Assembly: GCF_029892155.1 (NCBI RefSeq)
Contig: NZ_JARZAG010000019.1
Coordinates: 113,417-177,416 of the forward strand
Direction of reading: 5' to 3'
Length of the DNA stretch: 64,000 bases
Source: Kitasatospora sp. GAS204B
Lineage (GTDB): Bacteria; Actinomycetota; Actinomycetes; Streptomycetales; Streptomycetaceae
Made by a program: the position numbers and the translations under genes. The notes under the pieces are model-generated. The model saw only the letters and a list, made by a program, of their open reading frames with translations. It did no database searches and had not been told where the DNA came from. This document shows positions 31,682 through 40,612 of the stretch, one piece after another; the stretch's first letter is position 1, and each line of letters opens with the position of its first letter.

Positions 31682-33256
31682 ATGGCAGCAGAGCCACGAC
31701 GCAGCGAGTCCGGCTTCCCGATCGCGCCGCTGTACGGACCCGAACCGCCCGAGCCAGGGCTCGGGCGGCCGGGGCAGTACCCGTTCACCCGGGGCATCTA
31801 CCCCTCGATGTACACCGGGCGCCCGTGGACCATGCGGCAGTACGCCGGCTTCGGCACCGCCGCCGAGTCCAACGCCCGCTACCGGCAGCTGATCGCCGGC
31901 GGCACCACCGGGCTCTCGGTCGCCTTCGACCTGCCGACCCAGATGGGCCACGACTCGGACGCCCCGCTCGCGGCCGGCGAGGTGGGCAAGGTGGGGGTGG
32001 CGATCGACAGCGTCGAGGACATGGCGGTGCTCTTCGACGGCCTCCCGCTGGGCGAGGTCTCCACCTCGATGACCATCAACGCCCCCGCCGCCCTCCTGCT
32101 GCTGCTCTACCAACTGGTCGGCGAGGCCCAGGGGGTGGCGGCGCACCGGCTCACCGGCACCGTGCAGAACGACGTGCTCAAGGAGTACATCGCCCGCGGC
32201 ACCTACATCTTCCCGCCGGAGCCCTCGCTGCGGCTGGCCGCCGACGTGTTCCGCTACTGCCGGGCCGAGATCCCCCGCTGGAACACCATCTCGATCTCCG
32301 GCTACCACATGGCCGAGGCCGGCGCCGACCCCGCGCAGGAGATCGCCTTCACGCTGGCCAACGGCATCGCCTACGTGCGTACCGCGCTGGCCGCCGGGAT
32401 GGCGGTGGACGACTTCGCGCCCCGGCTCTCCTTCTTCTTCGTGGCCCGCACCACGCTGCTCGAGGAAGTGGCCAAGTTCCGTGCCGCGCGCCGGATCTGG
32501 GCCCGGATCATGCGCGACACCTTCGGCGCGCGGGACCCGAAGTCGCAGATGCTGCGGTTCCACACCCAGACCGCAGGCGTCCAGCTGACCGCCCAGCAGC
32601 CCGAGGTCAACCTGGCCCGGGTGACCGTGCAGGCGCTGGCCGCGGTGCTGGGTGGCACCCAGTCGCTGCACACCAACGGTTTCGACGAGGCCATCGCGCT
32701 GCCCACCGAGAAGGCGGCCCGCCTCGCGCTGCGCACCCAGCAGGTGCTCGCCTACGAGAGCGATGTCACCGCCACCGTCGACCCGTTCGCCGGCTCCTAC
32801 GCGGTGGAGGCGCTGACCGACGACGTCGAGGCGGCGGTGCTGGCGCTGCTGGCGCGGATCGAGGAACTGGGCGGCGCGGTGGCGGCGATCGAGCAGGGCT
32901 ACCAGAAGGCCGAGATCGAGCGGACCGCCTACCGGATCCAGCAGGAGACCGACGCGGGCGAGCGGACCGTGGTCGGGGTCAACCGATTCCAGCAGGCGGT
33001 GGAGGAGCCGTACCAGCCGCTGCGGGTGGACCCGGCGATCGAGGCGCGGCAGGCCGAGCGGCTGGCTCGGCTGCGCGCCGAGCGGGACCGCTCGGCGGTG
33101 GACCGCGCGCTCGGCGCCCTGCGGCGGGCGGCTCAGGGCAGCGACAACGTGCTGTACCCGATGAAGGAGGCCCTGGCCGCCCGTGCCACGGTCGGCGAGG
33201 TCAGCGACGCGCTGCGCCAGGTCTGGGGGACCTACCGGCCGGCCGAGCGGTTCTGA
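31682..33256 (+). CDS. Acyl-CoA mutase catalytic subunit (methylmalonyl-CoA mutase family)
   Basis: A 524-residue protein containing only the substrate-binding TIM barrel of B12-dependent acyl-CoA mutases. Key segments are YPSMYTGRPWTMRQYAGFG (Tyr at the position of MCM Tyr89), GLSVAFDLPTQMGHDSD, NDVLKEYIARGTYIFPP, NTISISGYHMAEAGA (Tyr-His pair) and SLHTNGFDEAIALPTEKAARLALRTQQ in pieces. The family's C-terminal cobalamin domain (DxHxxG) is absent, so a separate B12 subunit encoded elsewhere is needed, as for IcmA/IcmB or HcmA/HcmB. GGAGGA precedes ATG 31682. The Tyr favours methylmalonyl-CoA but is not proof. Confidence 0.85.
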   Translation: MAAEPRRSESGFPIAPLYGPEPPEPGLGRPGQYPFTRGIYPSMYTGRPWTMRQYAGFGTAAESNARYRQLIAGGTTGLSVAFDLPTQMGHDSDAPLAAGEVGKVGVAIDSVEDMAVLFDGLPLGEVSTSMTINAPAALLLLLYQLVGEAQGVAAHRLTGTVQNDVLKEYIARGTYIFPPEPSLRLAADVFRYCRAEIPRWNTISISGYHMAEAGADPAQEIAFTLANGIAYVRTALAAGMAVDDFAPRLSFFFVARTTLLEEVAKFRAARRIWARIMRDTFGARDPKSQMLRFHTQTAGVQLTAQQPEVNLARVTVQALAAVLGGTQSLHTNGFDEAIALPTEKAARLALRTQQVLAYESDVTATVDPFAGSYAVEALTDDVEAAVLALLARIEELGGAVAAIEQGYQKAEIERTAYRIQQETDAGERTVVGVNRFQQAVEEPYQPLRVDPAIEARQAERLARLRAERDRSAVDRALGALRRAAQGSDNVLYPMKEALAARATVGEVSDALRQVWGTYRPAERF

Positions 33257-33272
33257 CCGCGCTCCACACGCA

Positions 33273-33309
33273 CGTGGGGCCCGGAGTCGGTTCGACTCCG
33301 GGCCCCACG
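33273..33309. terminator. Bidirectional terminator between mutase and sedolisin genes
   Basis: Perfect 17-bp inverted repeat (33273-33289 and 33293-33309) with a 3-nt loop, between convergent stops at 33256 and 33322. Confidence 0.85.
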
Positions 33310-33321
33310 GTCACCGCTGGG

Positions 33322-35466
33322 TCAGTTCTGCGCGTTGTCGTCGCCCGAGGTGTCCGGGCCGAGGTTGTCCGCGCTGTTGTGCTTCACCGCGAAGGACTTG
33401 AAGAAGCCCTTGGCCGGCGAGCCGAGGCCGGTCGCGGTGTCGTAGCCCTTGGTGGCCGACAGGCCGTAGTCGGCGCCGACCTTGTAGAGGCGGACCTTCA
33501 GCTGGCCGCCGACCATGCCCAGGTCGACCACGTTGCCGCGCTTGGTGTGCACCGCGGCGTCGTTGACGTCGTGGAAGGCGCGGGAGTCGTAGCGGTCGTA
33601 CAGGTCCGGGTTGGCGAAGCCGAGCGGCCGGCCGCCGCGGGCCTGGATCGCGTCGGCCATGATGCCGCCGAACTCCGGCGAGGAGACCGAGGTGCCGCCG
33701 TAGCCGCCCTCGCTGTAGCTGCCGCCGGCCGGGGTGTAGCCGACCAGGGTGGCCGCCACCAGGTCACCGCTCATCGCGACGTCCGGGGTGGCCCGCTGCG
33801 GGGTGGCCGACTTGGTGCCGTCCGCCGCCACGGTGGAGATGGAGTCCGGCACCACGCCCTGCTGGTACCACGGCTGGGCCTCGCCCTTGACGACGCCGCC
33901 GCCACCGCCGAAGTAGAAGTTGCCCGGGTACGGGGTCCAGGACTTCTGGTCGGGGGAGAGCACCGAGCGGGAGTCGCCCATGCTGAGCTCGTGGCCGTAG
34001 TCGCCGGCCTTGTTCTTCAGCTCCAGCGTGGTGCCGCCGACCGAGGTGATCCACGGCGAGGAGGACGGCCACTGGGTCTGGGCCTGGTTGGTGTCGGGCT
34101 GGCAGTTGGCACCGGTGGCCGCGGCGCCCGGCGAGCTGTCGCCGCAGTCGCCGGCCGAGGCCATGAAGGTGATGCCCTCGGTGGCGCCGAGCTGGAAGAC
34201 CTGGTTGTCGGCCGCGATCACGGCCGGGTCGAGGTCACCGCTCTTGCCGTGCATGATCTCGCCGTAGGAGTTCGAGACGATGTCGGCCAGGTGGTTGTCG
34301 ACGATGTTGCTCAGCGCGGCGGTCAGGTCCTGGTCGTAGCAGGAGTTGGCGCCGACGTAGACCACGTTGGCGTCCGGCGCGAGGCCGTGCACCATCTCGA
34401 CGTCCAGCGCCTCCTCGCCCGACCAGTCGCCGCAGTCGGCCTGGTGCACCCACTGGTTCGGGGTGAGCACCTCCTTGTACTGGCCGGGGGCGAAGGGCTG
34501 GTCGCCGTGCGCGGTGGCGAAGTGGTTGGCGTCGGCCTGCATGGTGCCGAGCCCGTAGGCGTCGACGATGGCGACGGTCGCGCCCTTGCCGGTCACCTTG
34601 GCGTCGGTCACGCCGTAGGCCTTGCGCAGCTGGCTGGGCACGTACGAGCAGGGCGCGAACGGCTCGTTCTTCTCGTAGCCGACCGGGGCGCCGGAGGCCG
34701 TCTTGGAGCCGTACTTGCCGTCCGAGCAGGTCGGGGTGGTCGGCAGCGCCTGCGGCGTCTTGGCGGACAGTGCGCCGGGCTGGTCGGTGCCCTGGGCCTG
34801 CGCCTCGGCGGTGGCCTGCGAGACGGCGTTCGAGGAGGACTTCTGGACCGTGTCGGCCAGGCCCTGGATGCCGGCCACGTCGGCCGCGACCTCGGCCGGG
34901 ACCACCGCGTCGGCGGCGGGGGCCTTGTGGGTGCCGTCGTCGGTGCGGTAGTTGCGGAACTGGGTGCCCAGCGCCTTGGTCAGCTGGTCGGTGGTGCCGG
35001 TGACCTGAAGGTAGTGGGCGTCGGTCGCACTGATCGTCAGACCGGCGCCGGTCAGCCACTTGCTGACCGCCTTGACCTGCGCGTCGCTGGTGCCGAACCG
35101 GGCCTTGGCGTCGGCGGTGGAGAGGAACTGCCCGTACAGCGGCGAGTTCTGGTCCGAGACGGCCTGGGCGTAGGCGGCCAGCCCCTGCGGGTCCTTGCCG
35201 GCCAGGTACACCCGGGCGGTGGCCGGGGTGCCCGCGGGCACCGCGCCGGCGTCGGCCTGCGCGGTGGCCCAGTCGGGGTGCGACCCGATGAGCTCCTTCG
35301 CGGCGGACGGCTGGTCAGCGGTGGTGGAGGCGATGGCCGGGCTGGCGAACGCGAGCGTTCCCAGGACCAGGACAGCGGCGGCCGGGGCCGCGACGGCTAT
35401 CCCGGCGAGCCGGCTGCGAGCAGCTGCGGGCACGTGGGTTCCCCACTTCTCATGGAAGGCCCCCAT
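33322..35466 (-). CDS. Secreted S53 family peptidase (sedolisin / pro-kumamolisin type)
   Basis: Exported acid-type serine-carboxyl peptidase of about 714 residues. The signal peptide has the core AVAAPAAAVLVLGTLAFASP. A pro-domain follows (RVYLAGKDPQGLAAYAQAVS; LYGQFLSTADAKARFGTS). The catalytic domain has EEALDVEMV (catalytic Glu and Asp), SYGE and ASAGDCGDS in the oxyanion region, and the nucleophile in YGGTSVSSPEFGG. A Ca-binding DVNDAA segment and GLGSPAKGF end it. The ATG at 35466 sits directly on GGAG; GTG at 35433 gives a more normal signal peptide and may be the real start. Confidence 0.88.
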   Translation of the reverse strand: MGAFHEKWGTHVPAAARSRLAGIAVAAPAAAVLVLGTLAFASPAIASTTADQPSAAKELIGSHPDWATAQADAGAVPAGTPATARVYLAGKDPQGLAAYAQAVSDQNSPLYGQFLSTADAKARFGTSDAQVKAVSKWLTGAGLTISATDAHYLQVTGTTDQLTKALGTQFRNYRTDDGTHKAPAADAVVPAEVAADVAGIQGLADTVQKSSSNAVSQATAEAQAQGTDQPGALSAKTPQALPTTPTCSDGKYGSKTASGAPVGYEKNEPFAPCSYVPSQLRKAYGVTDAKVTGKGATVAIVDAYGLGTMQADANHFATAHGDQPFAPGQYKEVLTPNQWVHQADCGDWSGEEALDVEMVHGLAPDANVVYVGANSCYDQDLTAALSNIVDNHLADIVSNSYGEIMHGKSGDLDPAVIAADNQVFQLGATEGITFMASAGDCGDSSPGAAATGANCQPDTNQAQTQWPSSSPWITSVGGTTLELKNKAGDYGHELSMGDSRSVLSPDQKSWTPYPGNFYFGGGGGVVKGEAQPWYQQGVVPDSISTVAADGTKSATPQRATPDVAMSGDLVAATLVGYTPAGGSYSEGGYGGTSVSSPEFGGIMADAIQARGGRPLGFANPDLYDRYDSRAFHDVNDAAVHTKRGNVVDLGMVGGQLKVRLYKVGADYGLSATKGYDTATGLGSPAKGFFKSFAVKHNSADNLGPDTSGDDNAQN

Positions 35467-35632
35467 CTCCTGCGGGGGCAGGCGATGGTGACAGCGTGTC
35501 GGGCGTGCTTCGTGAGCTCGCTCCGGACGCGGGCGTGACGGATCACCCCGCCTGGCCTGGCTCCTGAGGGAGGGTCGGCGGAGTGGGAGTTTGACTGTGC
35601 CGTCGTTGTCTATTCGCTCAGATGGTCGATCT

Positions 35633-35854
35633 TCAAGACTTCGCCTGAATTTTTTGCCATCCCATGACCTGAATGACCGCATGCTGATACGCGGCGGCCA
35701 TGCAGGTGTGACAGTCGGGGTCCACGCTGGTGGCGTCCGGTCGTGACCCCTGGGGTTCCTGGTCGTTGCACAGGTTCACCGGTCGGGGCGGTGCCACCGG
35801 GGAAGGCGGCTGAAACGAGATGTCATACCCACCTGCGGGCCGCGTATGCGCCAA
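35633..35854 (-). CDS. Small hypothetical protein with CxxC motif
   Basis: An ORF of up to 73 residues in an otherwise gene-free 449-nt stretch whose base composition is less GC-rich than neighbours. The C-terminal half looks protein-like rather than a GC shadow: DPDCHTCMAAAYQHAVIQV then MGWQKIQAKS. The N-terminal half is Pro-rich, and the true start may be a later GTG. No family is recognised, and there is no strong ribosome site. Confidence 0.45.
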   Translation of the reverse strand: MAHTRPAGGYDISFQPPSPVAPPRPVNLCNDQEPQGSRPDATSVDPDCHTCMAAAYQHAVIQVMGWQKIQAKS

Positions 35855-35902
35855 TCCGGGGAGTTATTCGGCTGAAGTCAAGCCAAACTCTCCCCGCCCC
35901 CA

Positions 35903-35908
35903 TATTCT
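35903..35908 (+). promoter_or_regulatory. Candidate -10 of the amidohydrolase gene
   Basis: TATTCT lies 7 nt before the GTG start at 35916, so transcription would begin at or next to the start codon. No ribosome site is visible. A -35 element is not clear. Confidence 0.45.
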
Positions 35909-35915
35909 TGTTGGG

Positions 35916-37211
35916 GTGAAGCGTCCACAGACCGCCCCGAAGTCAAGCCCGCAGGCGAATCCGCAGGCCACCGCGACCGCCGCCCAGGCACCGTCCGACC
36001 TCGCCAGGGCCGCGCGGCCGCTGCGCGCGCGGATCCGGGCGTACGAGGCCGAGTTGATCGCCTTCCGTCGCGACCTGCACCGCCACCCCGAGCTGGGCCG
36101 CCAGGAGTTCCGCACCACCAAGCTGCTCTGCGAGCGGCTCGGCAAGGCGGGGCTGACCCCGCGGGTGCTGCCCGGCGGCACCGGTCTGATCGTCGACCTG
36201 GTGCCGCCCGGCAGCGAGGCCGGGGCCCCGCTGCTGGCCTTCCGCGCGGACATCGACGCACTGCCCATCGAGGACGCGAAGTCCGAAGCCCCGTACCGCT
36301 CCACGGTCCCCGGCAGCGCCCACGCCTGCGGCCACGACGTGCACACCTCGGTGGTGCTCGGCACCGCGCTGGTGCTGGCCGACGCGCTGCGCGAGGGGCG
36401 GTTGCGGCAGCCGGTGCGGCTGATCTTCCAGCCGGCCGAGGAGATGATGCCCGGCGGCGCGCTGGACGTGATCGCGGCCGGCGGGATGGACGGGGTCGGC
36501 CGGATCTTCGCGGTGCACTGCGACCCCAAGGTGGTGGTCGGCCGGATCGGCCTGCGCACCGGCGCGATCACCTCGGCCTGCGACGCCCTGGTGCTGAGCC
36601 TGGACGGCCCCGGCGGACACACCGCGCGCCCGCACCTGACCACCGACCTGGTCACCGCGATCGGCCGGCTGGCCGCCGACCTGCCGGGCGCGCTGGCCCG
36701 CCGGATGGACCCGCGCTGGGGCGTCAGCCTGGTCTGGGGCCGGATCGAGTCCGGCTCCGCGCCGAACGTGATCCCGCAGCACGCCGAACTGGAGGGCACC
36801 GTCCGCTGCCTGGAGCTGGCCGGCTGGCGGGAGGCGCCGGACGCGCTGCACGAGCTGGTCGACTCGATGGCCGAGACCCATCGGGCCAAGTGGACGCTGG
36901 ACTACAAGCGGGGCGTCCCGCCGGTGGTGAACGAGGCGGAATCGATCGCCCAGTTCGAGATGGCGATGACGCGACAGTTCGGTGGCGAGGGTGAAGCCGT
37001 CGTGGAGGAGACGGAGCAGTCCCTGGGGGGCGAGGACTTCTCCTGGTACCTGGAGCACGCGCCGGGCGCGCTGGCCCGGCTCGGCGTGCGCGCGCCGCAC
37101 GAGACGGCGGTGCGGGACCTGCACCAGGGGCAGTTCGACGTGGACGAGCGGGCGATCGCGATCGGCGTCGAACTCTTCAGCTCGCTGGCGCTGGAGCACG
37201 GCCGCAGCTGA
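35916..37211 (+). CDS. M20 family amidohydrolase
   Basis: A 431-residue metallopeptidase of the M20/ArgE/IAA-amino-acid hydrolase type. Motifs are RRDLHRHPELGRQEF, AFRADIDALPI, the metal ligands HACGHDVHTSV, QPAEEMMPGGALDVI, FAVHCDP, and the C-terminal ligand segment EQSLGGEDFSWYLEHAPGA. The dimerisation lid domain lies between about 210 and 330. No signal peptide is evident, so it should act in the cytosol on an N-acyl amino acid or similar amide; the substrate is unknown. GTG 35916 is chosen because homology and a -10 element support it. Confidence 0.85.
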   Translation: MKRPQTAPKSSPQANPQATATAAQAPSDLARAARPLRARIRAYEAELIAFRRDLHRHPELGRQEFRTTKLLCERLGKAGLTPRVLPGGTGLIVDLVPPGSEAGAPLLAFRADIDALPIEDAKSEAPYRSTVPGSAHACGHDVHTSVVLGTALVLADALREGRLRQPVRLIFQPAEEMMPGGALDVIAAGGMDGVGRIFAVHCDPKVVVGRIGLRTGAITSACDALVLSLDGPGGHTARPHLTTDLVTAIGRLAADLPGALARRMDPRWGVSLVWGRIESGSAPNVIPQHAELEGTVRCLELAGWREAPDALHELVDSMAETHRAKWTLDYKRGVPPVVNEAESIAQFEMAMTRQFGGEGEAVVEETEQSLGGEDFSWYLEHAPGALARLGVRAPHETAVRDLHQGQFDVDERAIAIGVELFSSLALEHGRS

Positions 37212-37410
37212 GGGTGCCGGCAGCCGCCGCGGTGGCACGTCGCGACCGGGGAGAGCCGTGGTGGCGGGGCCGATCGAAGGGGCCTGTGGAGGTTCCGTGC
37301 GGCCGTGGGACACTGGGCCGATCAGCAGGTGTTCACCCTGACCTGATGGTCCCCAGTGCCACGGTTTGATAACAACCCGAATGGCCGGGCGACCCGTAAC
37401 ACAACCGTGT

Positions 37411-37424
37411 TCTACGCGCGTTAC
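37411..37424. promoter_or_regulatory. Nucleoside-regulon operator, site 1 (BMP transporter)
   Basis: TCTACGCGCGTTAC shares its first 11 bases with the sites at 51550 and 63031 and is one arm plus centre of the palindrome CTACGCGCGTAG. It overlaps a possible -10 (TACGGT, 37422-37427) and lies 49 nt before the transporter operon. Confidence 0.65.
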
Positions 37425-37472
37425 GGTGACGTCCGACCACGCCAAACGGGTGTGTGAGAAGGAGATACTCCC

Positions 37473-38555
37473 TTGCGCCGTTCAGTAAAGCTCGCCGCGG
37501 TTGTGCTCTCGGGTTCCCTGGGCATCGCCTCGCTCGCCGCTTGCGGCGCAAAGAGCACCGACACCACCTCCGCGTCCTCCTCGGGCGGCTCCGGCATCAA
37601 GGTCGGCATGGCCTACGACGTCGGCGGCCGTGGTGACCAGGGCTTCAACGACTCGGCCGCGGCAGGCCTGGACAAGGCCAAGGCGGACTTCGGCGTCCAG
37701 ACCAGCGAGGCCGACGCCAAGCCCGGTGAGGCGGACTCCGACAAGCAGACCCGTCTGGAGAGCCTGGTCACGGCCGGCTACAACCCGATCATCGCGGTCG
37801 GCTTCGTGTACCAGGCGACCGTCGAGAAGGTCGCCAAGGAGCACCCGAACGTCAAGTTCGCGATCATCGACTCCGACTCGCCGACCCAGCCGAGCAACGT
37901 CACCTCGCTGGAGTTCACTGAGCAGCAGAGTTCGTACCTGGCCGGTATCGCGGCCGCCAGCAAGACCAAGACCAACCAGGTCGGCTTCATCGGTGGTGTG
38001 CAGTCCGAGCTGATCAAGAAGTTCGAGGCCGGCTACCGCGCGGGCGTCGCCTCCGTCAACCCGGGCATCAAGGTCGACGTGACCTACCTGACCACCCCGC
38101 CGGACTTCACCGGCTTCACCGACCCGGGCAAGGGCAAGGCCGCCGCCCAGGGCCAGATCGACCAGGGCGCGGACGTCATCTACGCCGCCGCCGGCGCCTC
38201 GGGCACCGGTGCGATCCAGGCCGTGGCGACCACGCCGGCCCCCACCAAGGGTGACCAGCTCTGGGTGATCGGCGTCGACAGCGACCAGGCCAAGCAGAGC
38301 GCGCTGACGCAGTACAGCAGCCACATCCTGACCTCGGCGCTGAAGAACGTGAACACCGCGGTCTACAACTACATCCAGAGCGTCAAGAACGGTCAGCCGC
38401 TCTCCGGCATCCAGCGCTTCGACCTGAAGTCGGGCGGTGTGGGCCTGGCCACCACCGGCGGCCACATCGACGACATCTCGGGCAAGCTCCAGAGCGCCAC
38501 CCAGGCGATCATCGCGGGCACCGTCACCCCGCCGACCACCCCGCCGGCCAACTGA
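37473..38555 (+). CDS. BMP family ABC transporter substrate-binding lipoprotein (nucleoside-type)
   Basis: A 360-residue extracytoplasmic binding protein. The lipoprotein signal ends LGIASLAAC (Cys 24), followed by a Ser/Thr-rich linker. The BMP/PnrA-like domain shows KVGMAYDVGGRGDQGFNDSA, IIAVGFVYQATVEKVA, KFAIIDSDSP, VGFIGGVQSELIKKFEAGY, DVIYAAAGASGTGAIQ and WVIGVDSDQ. These are the positions that contact nucleosides in the family. It starts with TTG and has GGAG 8 nt upstream. It heads an uptake operon that continues into cdd, and the deoA gene beyond, which supports nucleosides as the ligand. Confidence 0.9.
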   Translation: MRRSVKLAAVVLSGSLGIASLAACGAKSTDTTSASSSGGSGIKVGMAYDVGGRGDQGFNDSAAAGLDKAKADFGVQTSEADAKPGEADSDKQTRLESLVTAGYNPIIAVGFVYQATVEKVAKEHPNVKFAIIDSDSPTQPSNVTSLEFTEQQSSYLAGIAAASKTKTNQVGFIGGVQSELIKKFEAGYRAGVASVNPGIKVDVTYLTTPPDFTGFTDPGKGKAAAQGQIDQGADVIYAAAGASGTGAIQAVATTPAPTKGDQLWVIGVDSDQAKQSALTQYSSHILTSALKNVNTAVYNYIQSVKNGQPLSGIQRFDLKSGGVGLATTGGHIDDISGKLQSATQAIIAGTVTPPTTPPAN

Positions 38556-38780
38556 CCGACCAGCACCACCGCGTAGTCGAGCAACACGTCTGAGACAGGG
38601 AGGGGCCCGGTGGGTCGCGCGCGAGCGCACTCCGCCGGGCCCCTCTCGTTCCCTCCACGCCGCCGCCGAGCAGCACGGCCGGCCTCCCCTCCTCCCCAGC
38701 GCAACGACGCGCCTGCTCACCACCAGGAGATCGCCATCACCGCTTCCAAGCCCTCCCTCAGCAAGGGAGGTAACCCCACC

Positions 38781-40607
38781 ATGGGATCGGCGACCGTGGC
38801 CGTCGAACTGCGCGGCATCACCAAGCGCTTCCCCGGCGTCGTGGCCAATCACGACATCAACCTCACCGTCCGCACCGGCACCGTCCACGCCCTGATGGGT
38901 GAGAACGGCGCCGGCAAGTCGACGCTGATGAAGATCCTCTACGGCATGCAGCGGCCGGACGAGGGCACCATCGCGATCAACGGCGAGCTGTGCGAGTTCG
39001 CCACCCCCGGCGACGCCATCGCCCGCGGCATCGGCATGGTCCACCAGCACTTCATGCTGGCCGACAACCTGACCGTGCTGGAGAACGTGGTGCTCGGCGG
39101 CGAGAAGCTGCACGGCATCGGCGCCAAGGCGAAGGCGAAGATCAGGGAGATCTCCGACCAGTACGGGCTGAACGTGCGCCCCGACGCCCTGGTCGAGGAC
39201 CTCGGTGTGGCGGAGCGCCAGCGGGTCGAGATCCTCAAGGTGCTCTACCGCGGCGCGCGGATCCTGATCCTGGACGAGCCGACCGCCGTGCTGGTCCCGC
39301 AGGAGGTGGACGCGCTCTTCGGCAACCTGCGCGAGCTCAAGGCCGAGGGCGTCACCGTCATCTTCATCTCGCACAAGCTGCACGAGGTGCTCTCGGTGGC
39401 CGACGCGATCAGCGTGATCCGCCGCGGCACCACGGTCGGCGACGCCGACCCGAGCGAGGTGACGGCACGTCAGCTCGCCGAGCTGATGGTCGGCAGCGAG
39501 CTGCCCTCGCCGGAGAGCCGCGAGTCCACCGTCACCGACGTGGAGATGCTCAAGGTCGAGAGCCTGCGGATCGCCAAGGCGGACGCCGAGGGCATCGAGC
39601 GCGTCGTGCTGGACGACATCTCGATGACCATCCACAAGGGCGAGATCCTCGGTCTCGCGGGTGTCGAGGGCAACGGCCAGGCCGAACTGGTCGAGGCCAT
39701 CGTGGGCATGCTCCCGGTGGACGCCGGCGTGGTAACGCTGGACGGCAAGGACCTCACCCCGATGCTGACCCGCGCCCGCCGCGAGGCCGGCATCGGTTAC
39801 ATCCCCGAGGACCGGCACCGCCACGGCCTGCTGCTGGAGGCCCCGCTCTGGGAGAACCGGATCCTGGGCCACGTCACCGAGGCGCCCAACGCCAAGGGCT
39901 TCCGGATCGACCCGGCCGGCGCCAAGCGCGACACGCTGCGGATCGTCGAGGAGTACGACGTCCGCACCCCGGGCATCGACGTCACCGCGGCCTCGCTCTC
40001 CGGCGGCAACCAGCAGAAGCTGATCGTCGGCCGCGAGATGAGCCACCAGCCCAAGCTGCTGATCGCCGCGCACCCGACCCGCGGTGTGGACGTCGGCGCG
40101 CAGGCGCAGATCTGGGAGCACATCCGGGTCGCCCAGCGCGGGGGCCTGGCCGTGCTGCTGATCTCGGCGGACCTGGACGAGCTGATCGGCCTCTCCGACA
40201 CGATCAAGGTGATCTACCGCGGTCGCCTGGTCGCCGACGCCGACCCGGCCACCGTCACCGCCGAGGACCTGGGTACCGCGATGACCGGTGCCGCCGGCGG
40301 CCACATCGAGTCCGACGAGACCGCGCTGGCCCAGGCGGCGGTCGTCGCCGACGAGCAGCTCGGGCGCAGCGACGCACCGGGCGGCGAGTCGACGGAGGCC
40401 GTTGCCGCCACCGAGGCGGCCGAGGCAGCCGAGGCCGCAACCGCCACCGAGGCCGCAGAGTCCGCTGAGGCCACCGAAGCCGCTGAGGCTGCCGAGGCGA
40501 CCGAAGGCACCGAGGCCGCCGAGGCCGCCGACGAGGTCGACGCCCCGGCCGGGGATGCCGCCGACACCACCGACACCGCTGCCGACGACGCGCAGGCGGG
40601 GGAGTGA
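38781..40607 (+). CDS. Nucleoside-type ABC transporter ATPase with acidic Ala/Glu/Thr tail
   Basis: A 608-residue protein with two ABC cassettes in tandem, as in sugar and BMP-type nucleoside importers. Cassette 1 has Walker A GENGAGKST (40-48), a Q-loop (VHQHFML) and Walker B ILILDEPTAVL. Cassette 2 has a degenerate Walker A (GVEGNGQAE), the signature LSGGNQQK (about 406) and HPTRGVDVGAQ. After about residue 507 comes a 100-residue low-complexity tail of TEAAEA-type repeats, rich in Glu and Ala, not needed for a standard transporter ATPase. GGGAGGT precedes ATG 38781. Its stop precedes the first permease by 5 nt. Confidence 0.92.
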   Translation: MGSATVAVELRGITKRFPGVVANHDINLTVRTGTVHALMGENGAGKSTLMKILYGMQRPDEGTIAINGELCEFATPGDAIARGIGMVHQHFMLADNLTVLENVVLGGEKLHGIGAKAKAKIREISDQYGLNVRPDALVEDLGVAERQRVEILKVLYRGARILILDEPTAVLVPQEVDALFGNLRELKAEGVTVIFISHKLHEVLSVADAISVIRRGTTVGDADPSEVTARQLAELMVGSELPSPESRESTVTDVEMLKVESLRIAKADAEGIERVVLDDISMTIHKGEILGLAGVEGNGQAELVEAIVGMLPVDAGVVTLDGKDLTPMLTRARREAGIGYIPEDRHRHGLLLEAPLWENRILGHVTEAPNAKGFRIDPAGAKRDTLRIVEEYDVRTPGIDVTAASLSGGNQQKLIVGREMSHQPKLLIAAHPTRGVDVGAQAQIWEHIRVAQRGGLAVLLISADLDELIGLSDTIKVIYRGRLVADADPATVTAEDLGTAMTGAAGGHIESDETALAQAAVVADEQLGRSDAPGGESTEAVAATEAAEAAEAATATEAAESAEATEAAEAAEATEGTEAAEAADEVDAPAGDAADTTDTAADDAQAGE

Positions 40608-40612
40608 CCCAC

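Noticed and set aside
33322..35682. A longer sedolisin frame starting at 35682
   Set aside because: The extra residues are upstream of the signal peptide and read through the intergenic region; ATG 35466 or GTG 35433 gives a normal exported protein.
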